A DNA stretch of 64,000 bases from Euborellia annulipes (Eukaryota > Arthropoda > Insecta > Dermaptera > Anisolabididae): the NCBI GenBank assembly GCA_023213315.1, contig JAKCPI010005381.1, positions 20,032 through 84,031 on the forward strand, read 5' to 3'. This document shows positions 52,517 through 63,359 of this stretch, in pieces. Made by a program: the position numbers and the translations under genes. Every line of letters starts with the position of its first letter. The stretch's first letter is position 1. The notes beneath the pieces were generated by a model that did no database searches, had not been told where the DNA came from, and worked only from the letters and a program-made list of their open reading frames with translations.

Positions 52517-52831
52517 CAGTATAGTCCCGTTAATCCGAACTAATTGGGACCGAAGGTCGTTCGGATTATCGGGAAGTTCGGATTAACCGGAAGTGTAAGC
52601 TTGAATTAGTTAATTTTGATAATAAAGTCGTATTTATAACGCTGTAAATCGTGAAACTTGTCGGTGATATTAAACTCTAAATAAATATTTCATAATATTT
52701 TTTTACGTTTAATTAAGAGAAAAAGAAACTTTCATTTATATTCCTCTTAAAAAAAAAAAATCGTACGCAAAAAGAGTTCGGATTAACCGGAAGTTCGGAT
52801 TAGTGAGGTTCGGATTACCGGGACTCTACTG
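52517..52831. mobile_element. pogo/Tigger-like MITE (TA duplication)
   Basis: Terminal inverted repeats cagtatagtcccgttaat and its near complement, with several internal attcggattaaccgg units. TA lies at both edges (52515-52516, 52832-52833). The CAGT(A/G)...GTCCCG terminus and TA target are typical of Tc1/mariner pogo-type MITEs. No transposase. Confidence 0.82.
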
Positions 52832-52889
52832 TAGTCTCAAATGCCAAAACTAAATATATTTCTGTTACATATCAGCTACAGCCACGTTC

Positions 52890-53010
52890 TATTATTCTAA
52901 ATATATCTCGACACAACAAATCTGGTGTGACAAGCACAGAACACAACTTTGGTTTACCGAAGGTAAGAGAAAGTTGTGTGCTGTGCGACCATCACACCAG
53001 ACTTTTTTTC
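52890..53010 (-). repeat. HP terminal hairpin fragment
   Basis: ctaaatatatctcgacac followed by a palindrome 52917-53005 (atctggtgtgacaagc to ccatcacaccagacttttt). Confidence 0.78.
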
Positions 53011-53455
53011 TTTATTTTCAGGGCAAATAACAAGGTTGGCCACCTCCATGCTCAGAGTGTCTAGCCTACCACCCGCATAGTGGCACCCAAAGCAGCCCTT
53101 TAATACGGCCCTCATCCTGTAAATAAACAAAAAAAAAAAATCCCTTTTGTTTAAATTTGTATTTATACACACACGTTTTTTTTGTTTTATGTGATGTATT
53201 GGAGCTGTTCTAATATGACTATCAATACATTACTCTTTTATGCTACGTTGGAAGATAACGATGGCATATTTTCTCAAATGATTAGTTGTGTATTCATTGT
53301 GTGTGGTAGTCAAATTGTTGTTAAGAGAATATATTTATGTGTTTGTGTTTTGATTAGTTATTTATTAAAACTAGTCGTGTCACACGCCTTTGGCGGGCAC
53401 GTCTCCCTGAACCTCTTTCAAACTAGTTCAAGCCTAATATTCACACCTCTCACTT
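53011..53455. other. No gene confirmed
   Basis: A moderately G+C-rich piece (ggttggccacctccatgc, 53030-53120) is of unknown origin. A 143-codon open frame at 53182-53613 runs into an HP repeat and has no recognisable domain, so I do not call it a gene. Confidence 0.4.
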
Positions 53456-53457
53456 GT

Positions 53458-53935
53458 TTTTACTTTCTCTTACCTCTATATATGTTAATATATATATATA
53501 GAGAGAAAGTATTCCAAAAATTCGATGTCGAGATTTTGATGGATCTTCACGTTTTGAGGTCCCCTGAATCCAAAAAAGTGGTTTTCGCGACTGGTCTGTC
53601 TGTCTGTCTGTGAACAAAATATCTCAAGAACGGAAAGAGCTAGGAGGTTGAAATTTTATATTTAAGTTAGGCACCCCCATGGGACGTGACACGAAGCTTT
53701 TGAACAAAATCGACCAAAGAGTACTAGTACTTTACTGATGCACTTTTTCAGTTTTTTTCGATTTTCTCAAAATTTGCTCCAACGATTTTTTTTAAAATTC
53801 AAAAATCAATTATTTTTTAGATTCTCTATAAAATGTATATTCTCATTTTGTGATTGAAATCTTCTGAAGACCACTTTACTCTTGTACTCCATAGAAAAGA
53901 TAGGAGAAATGGTTCGAAAACGGTAACGCACGGCA
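53458..53935 (-). repeat. HP repeat lacking its terminal hairpin
   Basis: Distal end at 53458-53512, interior in order to gataggagaaatggttcg at 53915, then breaks off. Confidence 0.8.
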
Positions 53936-54530
53936 CGTCTACTGGAAATTAACCTTTAAATAAATACGGGACGCCTTCAAAAATATATTTAAGATTTAAT
54001 AAAACAGAGATAGGGAAACCAGCCATGGAGTATATTTATATTTAGACCGCTCTGTGGTGGTGGCCACGTCAGTTTAATCAACAACTTGTTTATACAGTAT
54101 AATACATAAAAAAAAACAAAATTCTTATTAATTTTATGATATACTTTATATATTAAATTAAAAAAAGAAAAATTAAATTTTCATCCTTTTTTTTTTTTTG
54201 CGTCCAAGGCAGGCAGGCAGACAAGAGATGATCCCAATATCTCAACCCTCTCCCTCCCCCCCCCACCCCTCCCTCCCCCTCCCTCACTCTCTCCCCTCCC
54301 TCACTCTATCCTTCCACCCACTCGCTCTATCCTTCTCGGAACAAGTAATCTTGTATAAGATTTTTTTTTATATCATCATGCCTGAAAGGGTGGAAAATAA
54401 TAATCCGAAATTTATTATTATTATTTTAATAAAAATTTGTATAACAATAATAAGTTAAAGACCGGATTTAAAGCAAAATGTGGAAATGCTTTGTTGTGAT
54501 AAACTCAGGTGTTGATAGTTGAAATTAAAA
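53936..54530. other. No gene; C-rich low complexity
   Basis: CCCTCC-type repeats at 54246-54320. The open frame across it is low complexity. Confidence 0.45.
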
Positions 54531-54532
54531 TA

Positions 54533-54970
54533 AAAAAATATGGTGTGACAAGCACAGTACACAACTTTCGATTACGGAAGGTAATCGAAAGTTGTGTACT
54601 GTGCTTGTCACACCATATTTTTTGTGTCTACATGTATTTAGTTTCCGACAGTATGGTTTATTCGATTTTCAAGATGTAAAATTTATATGTTAAAATATTT
54701 ATATTTTGTTACCATGGCAACCATTTCTCCTATCTTTCCTATGGAGTGCAAGAGTAAAGTGGTCTTCAGAAGATTTCAATGGCAAAATGAGAATATACAT
54801 TTTAGAGGGAATCTAAAATATAATCGATTTTTGAATTTAAAAAAAAAAAATCGTTGCAGCGAATTTTGAGAAAATCAAAAAAATAAACTGAAAAAGGTCA
54901 TCAGTAAAGTACTAGTACTCTTTGGCCGATCATGTTTAAAAGCTTATTTTCACAGTCCAGGAGGGTACAA
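54533..54970 (+). repeat. HP repeat with a perfect terminal hairpin
   Basis: 54533-54575 and 54581-54623 are perfectly complementary (about 43 bp each) around a 5-nt GGAAG loop. The usual HP interior follows: gtgtctacatgtatttag, gttaccatggcaacc, agtactagtact, to about 54970. The distal end is missing. Confidence 0.85.
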
Positions 54971-55250
54971 AACTTAGGGTAATCTGGTGTAACTTGCCGC
55001 ACAACACACGATTTTCTCTTTCGGTAATTAAAAAAAAAAATATATTTTTCTCAAATCTCGGGTGGGGGGGGGGGATGTAATGACCACCTTTACCCCCATT
55101 GCATCCGCCATTGCTATGAGAAGAGTTTTTTTGCTAAAAAAAAAGTTACTTCTGATATGCTTTTTTTTCAAATTTTATGCTTATTGAACAACTTTTAATT
55201 CAAGAATTTTACGCATTTTTTTCCATATTTTTGTGCTTTTTTGTCCCATA
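54971..55250. repeat. hAT-MITE debris and element related to 51.2 kb
   Basis: ggtaatctggtgtaacttg (54979), a G-run and gcatccgccattgc at 55105-55118 are remnants of the HP-hairpin-bearing MITE. 55130-55250 matches the interior of the 51191 element. Confidence 0.55.
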
Positions 55251-55319
55251 GAAAATATAGGAGAAATGGTTGCCATGGTAACAAAATCTAAATATTTCCC
55301 CATACTTATAAATTTGACT

Positions 55320-55835
55320 GATTTAAATAGACATGCCATAACGCTGATAAATTGACTAAGAATTGGGAATACGCGATGCAATGCTAGATTTTCAATAGTC
55401 CCGTCACCGCACTGCTCTTGCCTTCGATTACCAGCAACCCCAGAACATCTTTTCTGCCGCCCACTGTATCAACGTCAGAGACTACAGTACTTGAAAGAAA
55501 TAATCCCCAACTTCAGAGATCCCCCTCAGTCTAATAAATTTCCTCAAATCATTAAAAAAGGAATCAATAGCCCAGCTTCAACAATTCATCGCAGCCACCG
55601 ATATAAGAATATATACCATACCTCGAAAATAGCCACCAGTGAATAGTGAAGTTTTATAGAGTATATTTTTGTAAGGTTGTTTTGATTTGTATTCATATTG
55701 GTTTGTTTTTGCTTTAATTTTGTATTCATATTGTTATTTTTATTTTGTGTTTGTATCATTTTGATTTTGTATTTTTTATAATGTTTTTATGCTGCCCAAT
55801 GGCCGCTGGCTGAAGGGGCGGATTAAAAATAAATG
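55320..55835 (+). pseudogene. 5'-truncated LINE remnant: RT C-terminal zinc knuckle and 3' UTR
   Basis: One frame around 55410-55600 reads CSCLRLPATPEHLFCRPLY and continues with an RLQYLKEIIPNF-like stretch. The C-x-C...H...C pattern before a PLY/R-rich segment is the C-terminal zinc knuckle common to several non-LTR RTs. The frame is not open upstream. The rest to about 55835 is a T-rich 3' UTR ending gggcggattaaaaataaa. It is 5'-truncated and decayed; the clade cannot be fixed. Confidence 0.6.
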
Positions 55836-55880
55836 TCGACACAAAAAAATCTGGTGCGACAAGTCACACCATATTCTTCC
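55836..55880 (-). repeat. Minimal HP hairpin remnant
   Basis: gtcgacacaaaaaaatctgg then a collapsed hairpin gtgcgacaagtcacacc. Most of the palindrome has been deleted. Confidence 0.6.
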
Positions 55881-56314
55881 TCTTTTTCTGTTTTCATTCA
55901 CTTTCGTTTCATCTAACGTAAGAAGTGAAGAGCTGCTTTAAATAAAACTTTGTTGTTTTGTTTGTTGATTATCTACTCCCCCCCCCTCTCTTTCTGGCCC
56001 CTTGTCTTTGTTCTCCTCCTCTCTAAGACAAATAATATCTCCCCCTTCCTTCCCCCTAGTCAATACTATAGCTACGCACTACGTATAGAAGCAATACATC
56101 AGTCAATCACTCCAACTATTTGCCTTCCATTCCACACATTCACATGGAAGGGAAACAATTTGATACCCAACACTCATCATTGTCAGATCTTTCTCTATAC
56201 ACATACACATACACAATCAATTTTGAAGAATAAGAAATAGATGATAGTAATTAATTAAACTCTGTCAATCGGGAACAAAAAGGAATCACAAGAAAAATTA
56301 ATATTTGAAGATTT
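55881..56314. other. No gene recognised
   Basis: Pyrimidine-rich and A/T-rich sequence; a 96-codon frame at 55950 lacks domain or codon support. Confidence 0.4.
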
Positions 56315-56905
56315 CAAGTCTACAGAGACGTGACACGAAGCTTTCGAACAAAATCGGCCAAAGAATACTACTAGTAGTGATTTACTTTTTCATTTTTCTT
56401 TTTTTTTCGATTTTCTCAAAATTCGCTCCAAAGATTTTGATTAAAATTCAAAAATCAATTATTTTTTAGATGCTCTTTAAAATGTATATTCTCATTTTGC
56501 CATTGAAATCTTCTGAAGACCACTTTACTCTTGTACTCCATAGAAAAGATAGGAGAAATGGTTGTCATCTTAACAAAATATAAATATTTCTCTATGTTTA
56601 TAACTTATACCAGTATATCTTGAATTTTTTTTTTTTAAACATTCACACTCACACTCACACACACATTCACACAGTCTTTTCGGCAACTTAGGCATATAAG
56701 ACTTTATCAAAACCGTTATATATGATAATATCTCTTGGGGGTCCAGGCATTTCTATTTAAGGCATTTCGTACCCAAATCATCGGACTGCCTGAGTTCCGA
56801 ACCCGCGACGTTCGGTATATAAGGTAGGAACGCTACCAACTACACCAAACCCGGGGGTCTCTTGAATTTTAATATACCGGCGGAAACTAAATATATCTCT
56901 AAAAC
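56315..56905 (-). repeat. HP interior with SINE-A inserted
   Basis: HP from cgtgacacgaagc to about 56621 and again 56862-56905 (tcttgaattttaatatacc, cggaaactaaatatatc). The terminal hairpin is lost. Confidence 0.75.
56622..56858 (-). repeat. SINE-A copy
   Basis: Minus-strand SINE-A, head at 56780-56858 (gttccgaacccgcgacg). Flanked by tcttgaatttt direct repeats. Confidence 0.85.
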
Positions 56906-57034
56906 CGAAAACTAGTCAAGTGGATTAATTATCTGAGTGGGAGCTCGAGATATACTTGGCGTTTTTTGAAGCAGGAGGTAGACTGTAGGATATTAAAAGA
57001 CAAATTTTTCTTTGACTTTTATTGGGAAACTTTG

Positions 57035-57274
57035 TCCTCGGGCTTGGTGTGGTTGGTAGTCCGCCTGCCTTCTATACCGAGGATCGAGGATTCGGGCCCC
57101 AGGCAGTCCGATTTGGATACCAAATGGCTTAAATAAGAATGCCTGGATCCTAATATATATTTTCATAATAACGGTTATCGTATAAAGTCTTATATGGCCT
57201 AAGTTGCCGAATGTATATGTGAGTGTGAATAAGAAAAAGTGTGTTTTTTATGAAAAAAAAAAAAAAAAAAAAAT
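57035..57274 (+). repeat. SINE-A copy
   Basis: Plus-strand copy with head cctcgggcttggtgtgg, body missing part of the inverted repeat, poly(A) tail. Flanked by attggg(g)aaact-type direct repeats. Confidence 0.85.
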
Positions 57275-57452
57275 TGGGGAAACTCTAGTATGGCCGACGC
57301 CGACCAATGTGTGCACAATAATTGGTTTCGATTTACAAATGAAACCATTTTCAAGGCCTGTAAATGAAATATACAATTCATTGTTAATAAACATTGGAAA
57401 ATCTCAACAGATATTGAAAATTTAACCTTACATAATTAAAAATAACCAAATA
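57275..57452. other. No gene recognised
   Basis: Short unique sequence between a SINE tail and a Helitron-like start. Confidence 0.4.
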
Positions 57453-57477
57453 TCTATATATATATATAATAATTCGC

Positions 57478-57903
57478 GTCCAATCTTTAGAAATTTTAGA
57501 TTGTTGTACTTAAATAATGAATTTTTAAATCTGGAAGAAATTAAAGGCTATTTGAATGGAAATAATAATACAGACTGTAATAATATCAGCAGATTCATCA
57601 AATACTGTAAAAGTGCGTGAAACTACAGACACTTTTTGACCCGTCAATTTAATAATTAATAAGAGGCATTCAAGTTGTTTAAAATAATTCATTATATATT
57701 CCTCTATTTCATTTATTTATTTGTTTTTTCTTCTTTTAATGATCTATTTATTTTTGATTTTATGTACTTTTTTGTTTTGTTTTTTGTTTTCCTGTAAGCG
57801 ACTCTCCACGACGGCCAACCCGGCCAGGGGAAAGATGTCTTAGGGCTGTATGTCAATTTTTTTTTTTTTTTTAATGTAAAATGTTAAAGAGAAGAATAAA
57901 GAC

Positions 57904-57934
<31 letters not shown>
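57478..57934 (+). mobile_element. 5'-truncated LINE 3' end with (ATT)n tail
   Basis: A 3' UTR-like sequence (gactctccacgacggcc, gggaaagatgtcttagg, aataaagacg) ends in (ATT)n at 57907-57934. It interrupts the Helitron-like sequence between two copies of aattcgc. Confidence 0.65.
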
Positions 57935-57936
<2 letters not shown>

Positions 57937-57998
57937 GCTAATGTCCGTCTTTCTGTCTGTCTAGATTAATTGATTTAGATGAATACTTCTTCAAATGC

Positions 57999-58184
57999 AA
58001 TTGGAGAGATGTGGCTGTGAGATATCAGAAAGTGAGGCTAATTTTAATTACGCCATCTTCAGTCGTTATAGCAGTTGTAGTTGTTGTAGATGGCGTAATT
58101 AAAATTAGACGAAACGTTTTGTTAAAGGAGTCTGTTTCATTAAATAGAGGCTACCTTCCTGGCTGCTGTCCTCTAAATCTCACT
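57999..58184. mobile_element. HHP palindromic element 14 with 15-bp target duplication
   Basis: Arms share gatggcgtaattaaaatta and its complement. Exact direct repeats tacttcttcaaatgc at 57984-57998 and 58185-58199. Left arm (minus) has CTGAAGATGGCG; right arm has GACGAAACGTTTTG. The complete module is not retained in either arm, so a recombined or decayed ribozyme pair is likely. Confidence 0.82.
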
Positions 58185-58290
58185 TACTTCTTCAAATGCT
58201 ATGTAAAAAAGAAAAAAAAAACAAAAAGATTTTGTGTAGAAACGATTTTCTCTGCAGATAAACAATAAGGTTTCGCAGAGAAGATTGTTT

Positions 58291-58324
<34 letters not shown>
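58291..58324 (+). repeat. Poly(A) tract
   Basis: About 33 consecutive A, possibly the tail of a retroposed sequence whose body is not recognised. Confidence 0.7.
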
Positions 58325-58330
<6 letters not shown>

Positions 58331-58599
58331 TATGTATTGCTGAGATCAGACAATAAATTGAATTTGAATTTGTCTGCCGTGCTCTATTTAAGCAATTTCC
58401 CGTTGGAATTTTGAAATGAAATTTTATATGCATAAAATGGACCTTCTCGGGATTACAGAAAAATTATTTTCATCCCAAAATTCCTATAACTTTTTGAGTT
58501 ATTAATTCTCACATAGAGAAATATTTATGTATTCTTTTCATTTGTGTATTCCATGAATGTAAACAAATCCTCAAGTAGCCACTGGATTGGAATATAGTA

Positions 58600-58973
58600 A
58601 TGATCAAGGTCTTTAAAATACACAGGTTGGACAGAAACTAGTAAACAAACAATTTTTAGGTCACAGTTTTTGATTGGTCCACGTCATGAAGCTCCTCCTT
58701 GCTTATATTTTTCTATTTGGCAGCTTTGTTGACAGTTTATAACCTAGTTCACATTCATTTTGTTTTATTTGCAAATTGTATAGTTTCGGACTTAACTAAT
58801 TTAGACCCTGATATTTACACTGCTTTATTAATAATATGCCGTGTATAAATTTTTATAAATTGTTTGTTTCGAACGATTTTTTACAAAAGGAGGAGCTCCA
58901 TGACGTCACTCTCTTGAAATGGAAAAAATGCAAACAAACCGAGTTTGACCCCCCCTGGTAATGATAATTTTTT
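58600..58973. repeat. Inverted-repeat element, unclassified
   Basis: Inverted pairs: aaacaaacaatttttagg with attgtttgtttcg, and cgtcatgaagctcctcctt with ggaggagctccatgacgtc. Related ends occur at 28.9 kb. Likely a foldback or MITE; no duplication found. Confidence 0.5.
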
Positions 58974-59001
58974 TAGCCCTCGGGCTTGGTGTAGGGGTTA
59001 T
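58974..59001 (+). repeat. SINE-A head fragment
   Basis: gccctcgggcttggtgtag and nothing beyond; only the first part of the tRNA-like head survives. Confidence 0.6.
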
Positions 59002-59004
59002 CTA

Positions 59005-59384
59005 ATTATTATTATTATTATTTTTTTTTTTCTAATCAGGTGTACTTTCTAATTTCGTTTTACTGACACACTATTGTTCTTTTGTTGGTGTTGTTTGTAT
59101 CAGTTATACTTTCTAATCGTGGGGCACTTTACTATGTATTTTCTATTTATATTATTTGTGAATATTTTGCTCGTATTACTATTTTAATTAAGTTGTATTT
59201 TAATTTTGACCATTTTGTTTCTAAATGTATTGTTTTTATAATATTCTTGGTATAATGTAATTTTTACTTTTATTATGTACACTGATCTGTATATTTTGTA
59301 TTTTATTTGTTTTAATGTGTTTTATGTAAAAAAAGAATGGCCGTGTGTAGCCAACCCTAAATAAATTTAAAAAAAAGAAGAAAA
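59005..59384 (+). mobile_element. 5'-truncated LINE-like 3' UTR
   Basis: A T-rich stretch ending in atggccgtgtgtagcc, an AATAAA signal and a short A-rich tail, similar in style to 55650-55835. No coding part is left. Confidence 0.5.
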
Positions 59385-59419
59385 AGCGAGGGTTCGCCGC
59401 AGGCGGGCGTCGCGGCTAG

Positions 59420-60130
59420 TATATAATATAATTAGCTGTTGGACCCACCTCAGTTCCCAAATTGTTTTCCCAAAAGAGACACACACACACACACACGGTT
59501 AGAATATGCATCAAAAATGCACAGACAACTCCCCTTCTCAATTGATATTAGAGTAGAGGCATCCCCCCCCCCCTCCCTTTACCAAAGTCATTTAATAAAT
59601 TAAATACACAACAACTCAAATGATTTTTTTTTTCTCGTTACCCTTGTGTATTTTATTTTCCATCCCTGGCATTTTTTTTTTTTTTTTTTTGTTCTGTTTA
59701 TATGTTTGTATCTCTCTTTTTCGCTCACTCTCACCCCTTTCATTGAAGAGATAGAGGGGTGAGAGAGAGGGAGAGAGGGCTTATTACATTTTTATATTAT
59801 ATTAATGAAAAAGAGTGAGAGAGAGAGGGTAAAATCAATCGTCCATTAAAAAAGATTGTTTAATTTACAAAACATCTCTTGGGATTGGGGAAAAAAAAAA
59901 TTTGATTTTATTTTAAAAATTTAATAAATGGAGATTTTGGATTCAAAATAAAAAAAAAAAAGCTTTTTAATTTACGTATATGTGTGTCCATTAATTTATT
60001 TAAAATCTACATGTTTCTCTACTTATGTCCTGTTCTAATGATATTTTTAGTTCGAAATCCTGGATCGTATCCAGGGGACAGATAAACTCATCTAGCTAAT
60101 TGTCTTTATCTTAAACTTTATATTGACTGG
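59420..60130. other. No gene; low complexity
   Basis: CA, GA and CT microsatellites and poly(T) runs. Nothing else recognised. Confidence 0.5.
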
Positions 60131-60417
60131 CCAATTCATATTCTATTGGGTGTTCTTTGAAATAAAATCGCCCAAAGAATACTATTATTACTTTATTGAT
60201 GTACTTTTTCAGTTTTTTTTTCGATTTTGTCAAAATTCGCACCAATGATTTTAAAATCAATTATTTTTTAGATGCTCTTTGAAATGTATATTCTCATTTT
60301 GCCATTGAAATCTTTTGAAGACCACTTTACTCTTGTACTTCATAGGAAAGATAGGAGAAATAGTTGCCATGGTAACAAAATATAACTATTTTCCAATGTT
60401 TATAAATTTTACATCTT
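60131..60417 (-). repeat. HP repeat interior fragment
   Basis: From aaatcgcccaaagaatact to ttttacatcttg at 60417, where a SINE-A begins. Both ends of the HP are missing. Confidence 0.75.
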
Positions 60418-60619
60418 GCCCACGGGGCTTGGAGTAGTTGGTAGCGTGCCTATCTTCTATACCGAACGTCGCGGGTTAGGACCCCAGGCAGTTCGATGAT
60501 TTTATTTAAGGCATTTGGATACCAAATGGCTTAAATAGAAATGCCTGGACCCCTAAATATGTATATTTAATCACTAACGGATATCGTAAAAGTCTTATAT
60601 GGCCTGAGTTGCCGAAAAG

Positions 60620-60694
<75 letters not shown>
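60418..60694 (+). repeat. SINE-A with expanded (GT)n tail
   Basis: Plus-strand SINE-A, head gcccacggggcttggag, B box with one change (gggttaggacccc). The tail has become a (GT)n array of about 36 units at 60622-60694. Confidence 0.88.
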
Positions 60695-60710
<16 letters not shown>

Positions 60711-60921
60711 TTTTTTTTCGAGGGTCGGTGGAAATCTTCATAGACACTGTTGAGCCCGTACTCAACAGCGTGTGGGATTTTTACCCACTAAAACCACCTC
60801 CCTAATGGCCCTCCTTAAAGCCTTCCTGCGGGACCACCGTGAGGTATTACATCGTAGGAAGAGACCTTAGCTTTAATGCTTTTCCGCCTATATGGGTATT
60901 ACGAGGATGTCTCCTCCTTCA

Positions 60922-62230
60922 TCAATTTTCTTCCGGTTGGTTTCTTTCTCGTTCCAGTCGCCTAAGCTCCTTCATCACAATAGCCGAGAAGCTTTTGACC
61001 GCCCTCCACTTTTCCTCTGATCCTAACATGTGGGTTACCAGGTTTTCGGGTGTTGGATTCCTTCCGAAAAGCTGTACCAGATTCTCCCGTTCCTTGCAGA
61101 AACGTGGGCAAGAAAAGAAGACATGTTCCACGTCTTCGTTGGTGTCTTTGCATACTGGGCACAAAGGATCCTCCTCCAGTTTGAAGCGATGTAGATACGC
61201 CCGGAAGCACCCATGACCGGATAAAATTTGGGTCATGTAAAAATCCACCTCCCCATGGCGTCTGGTTATCCACGGTTCGATTCGCGGAATTAGCCGATAT
61301 GTCCATCGCCCTTTTACTGACTGATCCCAGCGCTGCTGCCAGTCTCCTAGGGATTCAGACTCAATGTCCCTCAGGTCTACGGAACAATCCTCCTCCTTTT
61401 TAGCTTTATGCTTTCTTTGGCGTTCCTTGGCCAAGATGTCTATAGGGAGCATTCCCGCTATCACCCATGACGCATCCATTGACACCGTACGGAACGCACA
61501 TATTACTCTCAAGGCATTCCGGCGATCCACAGACCTCATCCTAAGTGCAAAGGATTTCGTTCCCAGCGCATCTGCCCATATCGGGGCCCCATACAGCATA
61601 ACCGATCTGACCACATTAGTCAAAAGGATTCTCCGTTGGGATCCTGGTCCTCCCAGATTCGGCATTATTCTGGATAGGGCGGTATTTACTTTTGCAGCTT
61701 TATCGCTGGCATAGTCCAGGTGCTGCTTAAAAGAGAGCCGGTCGTCGATCAAGATCCCCAAGTATCTCACACACGGTTGTGTAACGATTTCATGTTCACC
61801 AACCGCGAGGGTGATAGTCTCCCTTTTCTTCCTACTGGAAATCAGGACCGCCTCGGTCTTCTGCTCTGCAAGGTGGAGTCCCCTTGTCCTCAGCCAACGA
61901 TAAATCATGGCGATTGCTTCATTGGACATGCGAGTAACCTCCTCCGTAAACTTTGCGACGACTACTATTGCAAGATCGTCTGCAAATCCAATCACTTTGA
62001 CCCCCTCGGGGAATGGGAGCCTAAGAACCCCATCATACATAACATTCCACAGCATCGGCCCTAGCACCGAGCCCTGTGGTACCCCTCCGGTGATGTCGTA
62101 GTGCGTCGTACCTATATCAGTGGTATATTCGAGTCGTCTACCAGTGAGATAGTCGACCACGATCTTCCGGATATAACCAGGAATTCTCATATCTTCCAAT
62201 TCCCGATGAATCCAGTCCCATCTTGCTGAG
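60922..62230 (-). pseudogene. R1-clade ORF2 part 4: RT catalytic core and zinc knuckle
   Basis: Open for 425 codons from an internal Met and further upstream. GGVPQGSVLGPMLWNVMYDG and the catalytic VIGFADDLAIV are present, then a thumb-like region with YLGILIDDRLSF and a C-terminal CCHC knuckle (CPVCKDTNEDVEHVFFSC). Ends at 60922. The shadow frames on the other strand should be ignored. Confidence 0.88.
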
Positions 62231-62905
62231 TTAAAGGCGTTTTTTTACGTCCAGCGTAATAAGAGCACAATATTTCTTTGAGCCTCTTTTCCACCGACTA
62301 CCCTGAATCGCTAATCTGGCCGTATTTACCACGATGTTGATTGCATCGAGGGTTGAGCGAGCCCTGCGAAAGCCATATTGCTGATCCGAGAGACCACCTT
62401 CCTCCTCAAGAGCCTTTTCAATCCTATTATGAATTAATCGCTCCATAATTTTCCCCATTGTATCCAACATACAAATAGGTCTGTAACCCGAAGGATCGTC
62501 GGGTGATTTTGTCCCCTTTGGAAGTAAGACGAGCCGTTGCCTTTTCCATTGATTCGGGAAAACTCCCTCTCTCAGACAAACATTGAACATGTCCACGAAT
62601 GTATTCGGGCGAATGTTTATAGCCAATTTAAGTGCTGCGTTCGGGATTCCATCTGGGCCCGGCGCCTTGTTGTTGCCCACCCTGGCAGCCGCTTCCAGCA
62701 CTTCCTGGACATTTATGGGATGAATATTCTCCTTCAGGTCCTGGGCAATCCCGTAGTCAACTTCCTGTTGTTCAGGAAACAGAGTAGCCACTATTCTCTT
62801 GAGAAGAACAGGGCATGTCGGTGTCTTAGAGTAGGAGTTTCTTAACTTGGCCATAACCACTTTATATGGCCTACCCCAGGGATCACGGTCTACATCGCTG
62901 CAAAG
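62231..62905 (-). pseudogene. R1-clade ORF2 part 3: RT N-terminal half
   Basis: NNKAPGPDGIPNAALK, YRPICMLDTMGKIMERL and QYGFRRARSTLDAI are RT motifs 1-3. It ends in LITLDVKKRL, where a run of seven A (62242-62248) has shifted the frame just inside the first catalytic-aspartate motif. Confidence 0.85.
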
Positions 62906-62909
62906 TTCC

Positions 62910-63359
62910 TTAAAGCATAGGTGTTTGCTTTTTCTTAATTGCAGATTTTAAGCGTCTTCGAGCCGTCTTATATTGCTGTTGCAGCCACATGAATTCTCCT
63001 GTACCCCTGGACCTCTGGTACGTTCTCCTCAGGCGGAAGCATTCACTCCGACACCCAGCTATTTCCTCATTCCACCAATAAACCGGTGGGCGCCTATTGG
63101 AATGCGTTCTTCTGGGCATAGCCGCGTCGCATGCTTTGGCGATATAATCGATCACTTCGCTGGCTATCTTTTCCGCCGGGCCCTCAGTGTCAACCGAGTC
63201 TCCAAGCATAACCTTGAATGCCTCCTCATCGAACGCACCAATTTTCCATCCGAATATCTTAGGAATAAAATATTTTCGCTCTGTATGCAAATCACATATG
63301 ATGGCTTGATGGTCGCTATAAGTGTAGTGCTCGCTCACTTTCCATGTGACTCCTCTCAC
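62910..63359 (-). pseudogene. R1-clade ORF2 part 2: endonuclease C-terminal half and linker
   Basis: Starts within VTWKVSEHYTYSDHQAI; the SDH motif is the last endonuclease signature. It continues through the linker (YWWNEEIAGCRSE) that precedes RT. The frame breaks at an A-run near 62930 and the reading continues in another frame. Confidence 0.8.

Larger units (their letters stand above)
57453..59419 (+). mobile_element. Helitron-like element with nested insertions
   Basis: Begins A|TCTATATATATATA and ends in a G+C-rich hairpin plus CTAG at 59416-59419 followed by T, as expected for a Helitron (TC...CTRR, inserted between A and T). Helitron-like body phrases (cccgttggaattttg, gtgtattccatgaatgtaaac) recur. 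A LINE 3' end, an HHP element, a SINE head and another LINE 3' end have landed inside. No Rep/helicase frame. Whether both ends belong to one element is inferred. Confidence 0.6.

Noticed and set aside
53182..53613. 143-codon frame with hydrophobic N-terminal half
   Set aside because: The C-terminal third is HP repeat sequence and no start context, splice evidence or domain supports it.
55950..56240. 96-codon frame beginning MLFCLLIIYSPP as a secreted protein
   Set aside because: Pyrimidine-rich DNA gives hydrophobic translations by composition; no promoter, splice site or repeat-independent support.
60839..62101. Plus-strand open frames of 60-125 codons opposite the R1-clade LINE
   Set aside because: They lie antisense to a well-supported RT/endonuclease and arise from its G+C-rich codons. 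No domain is visible in them.
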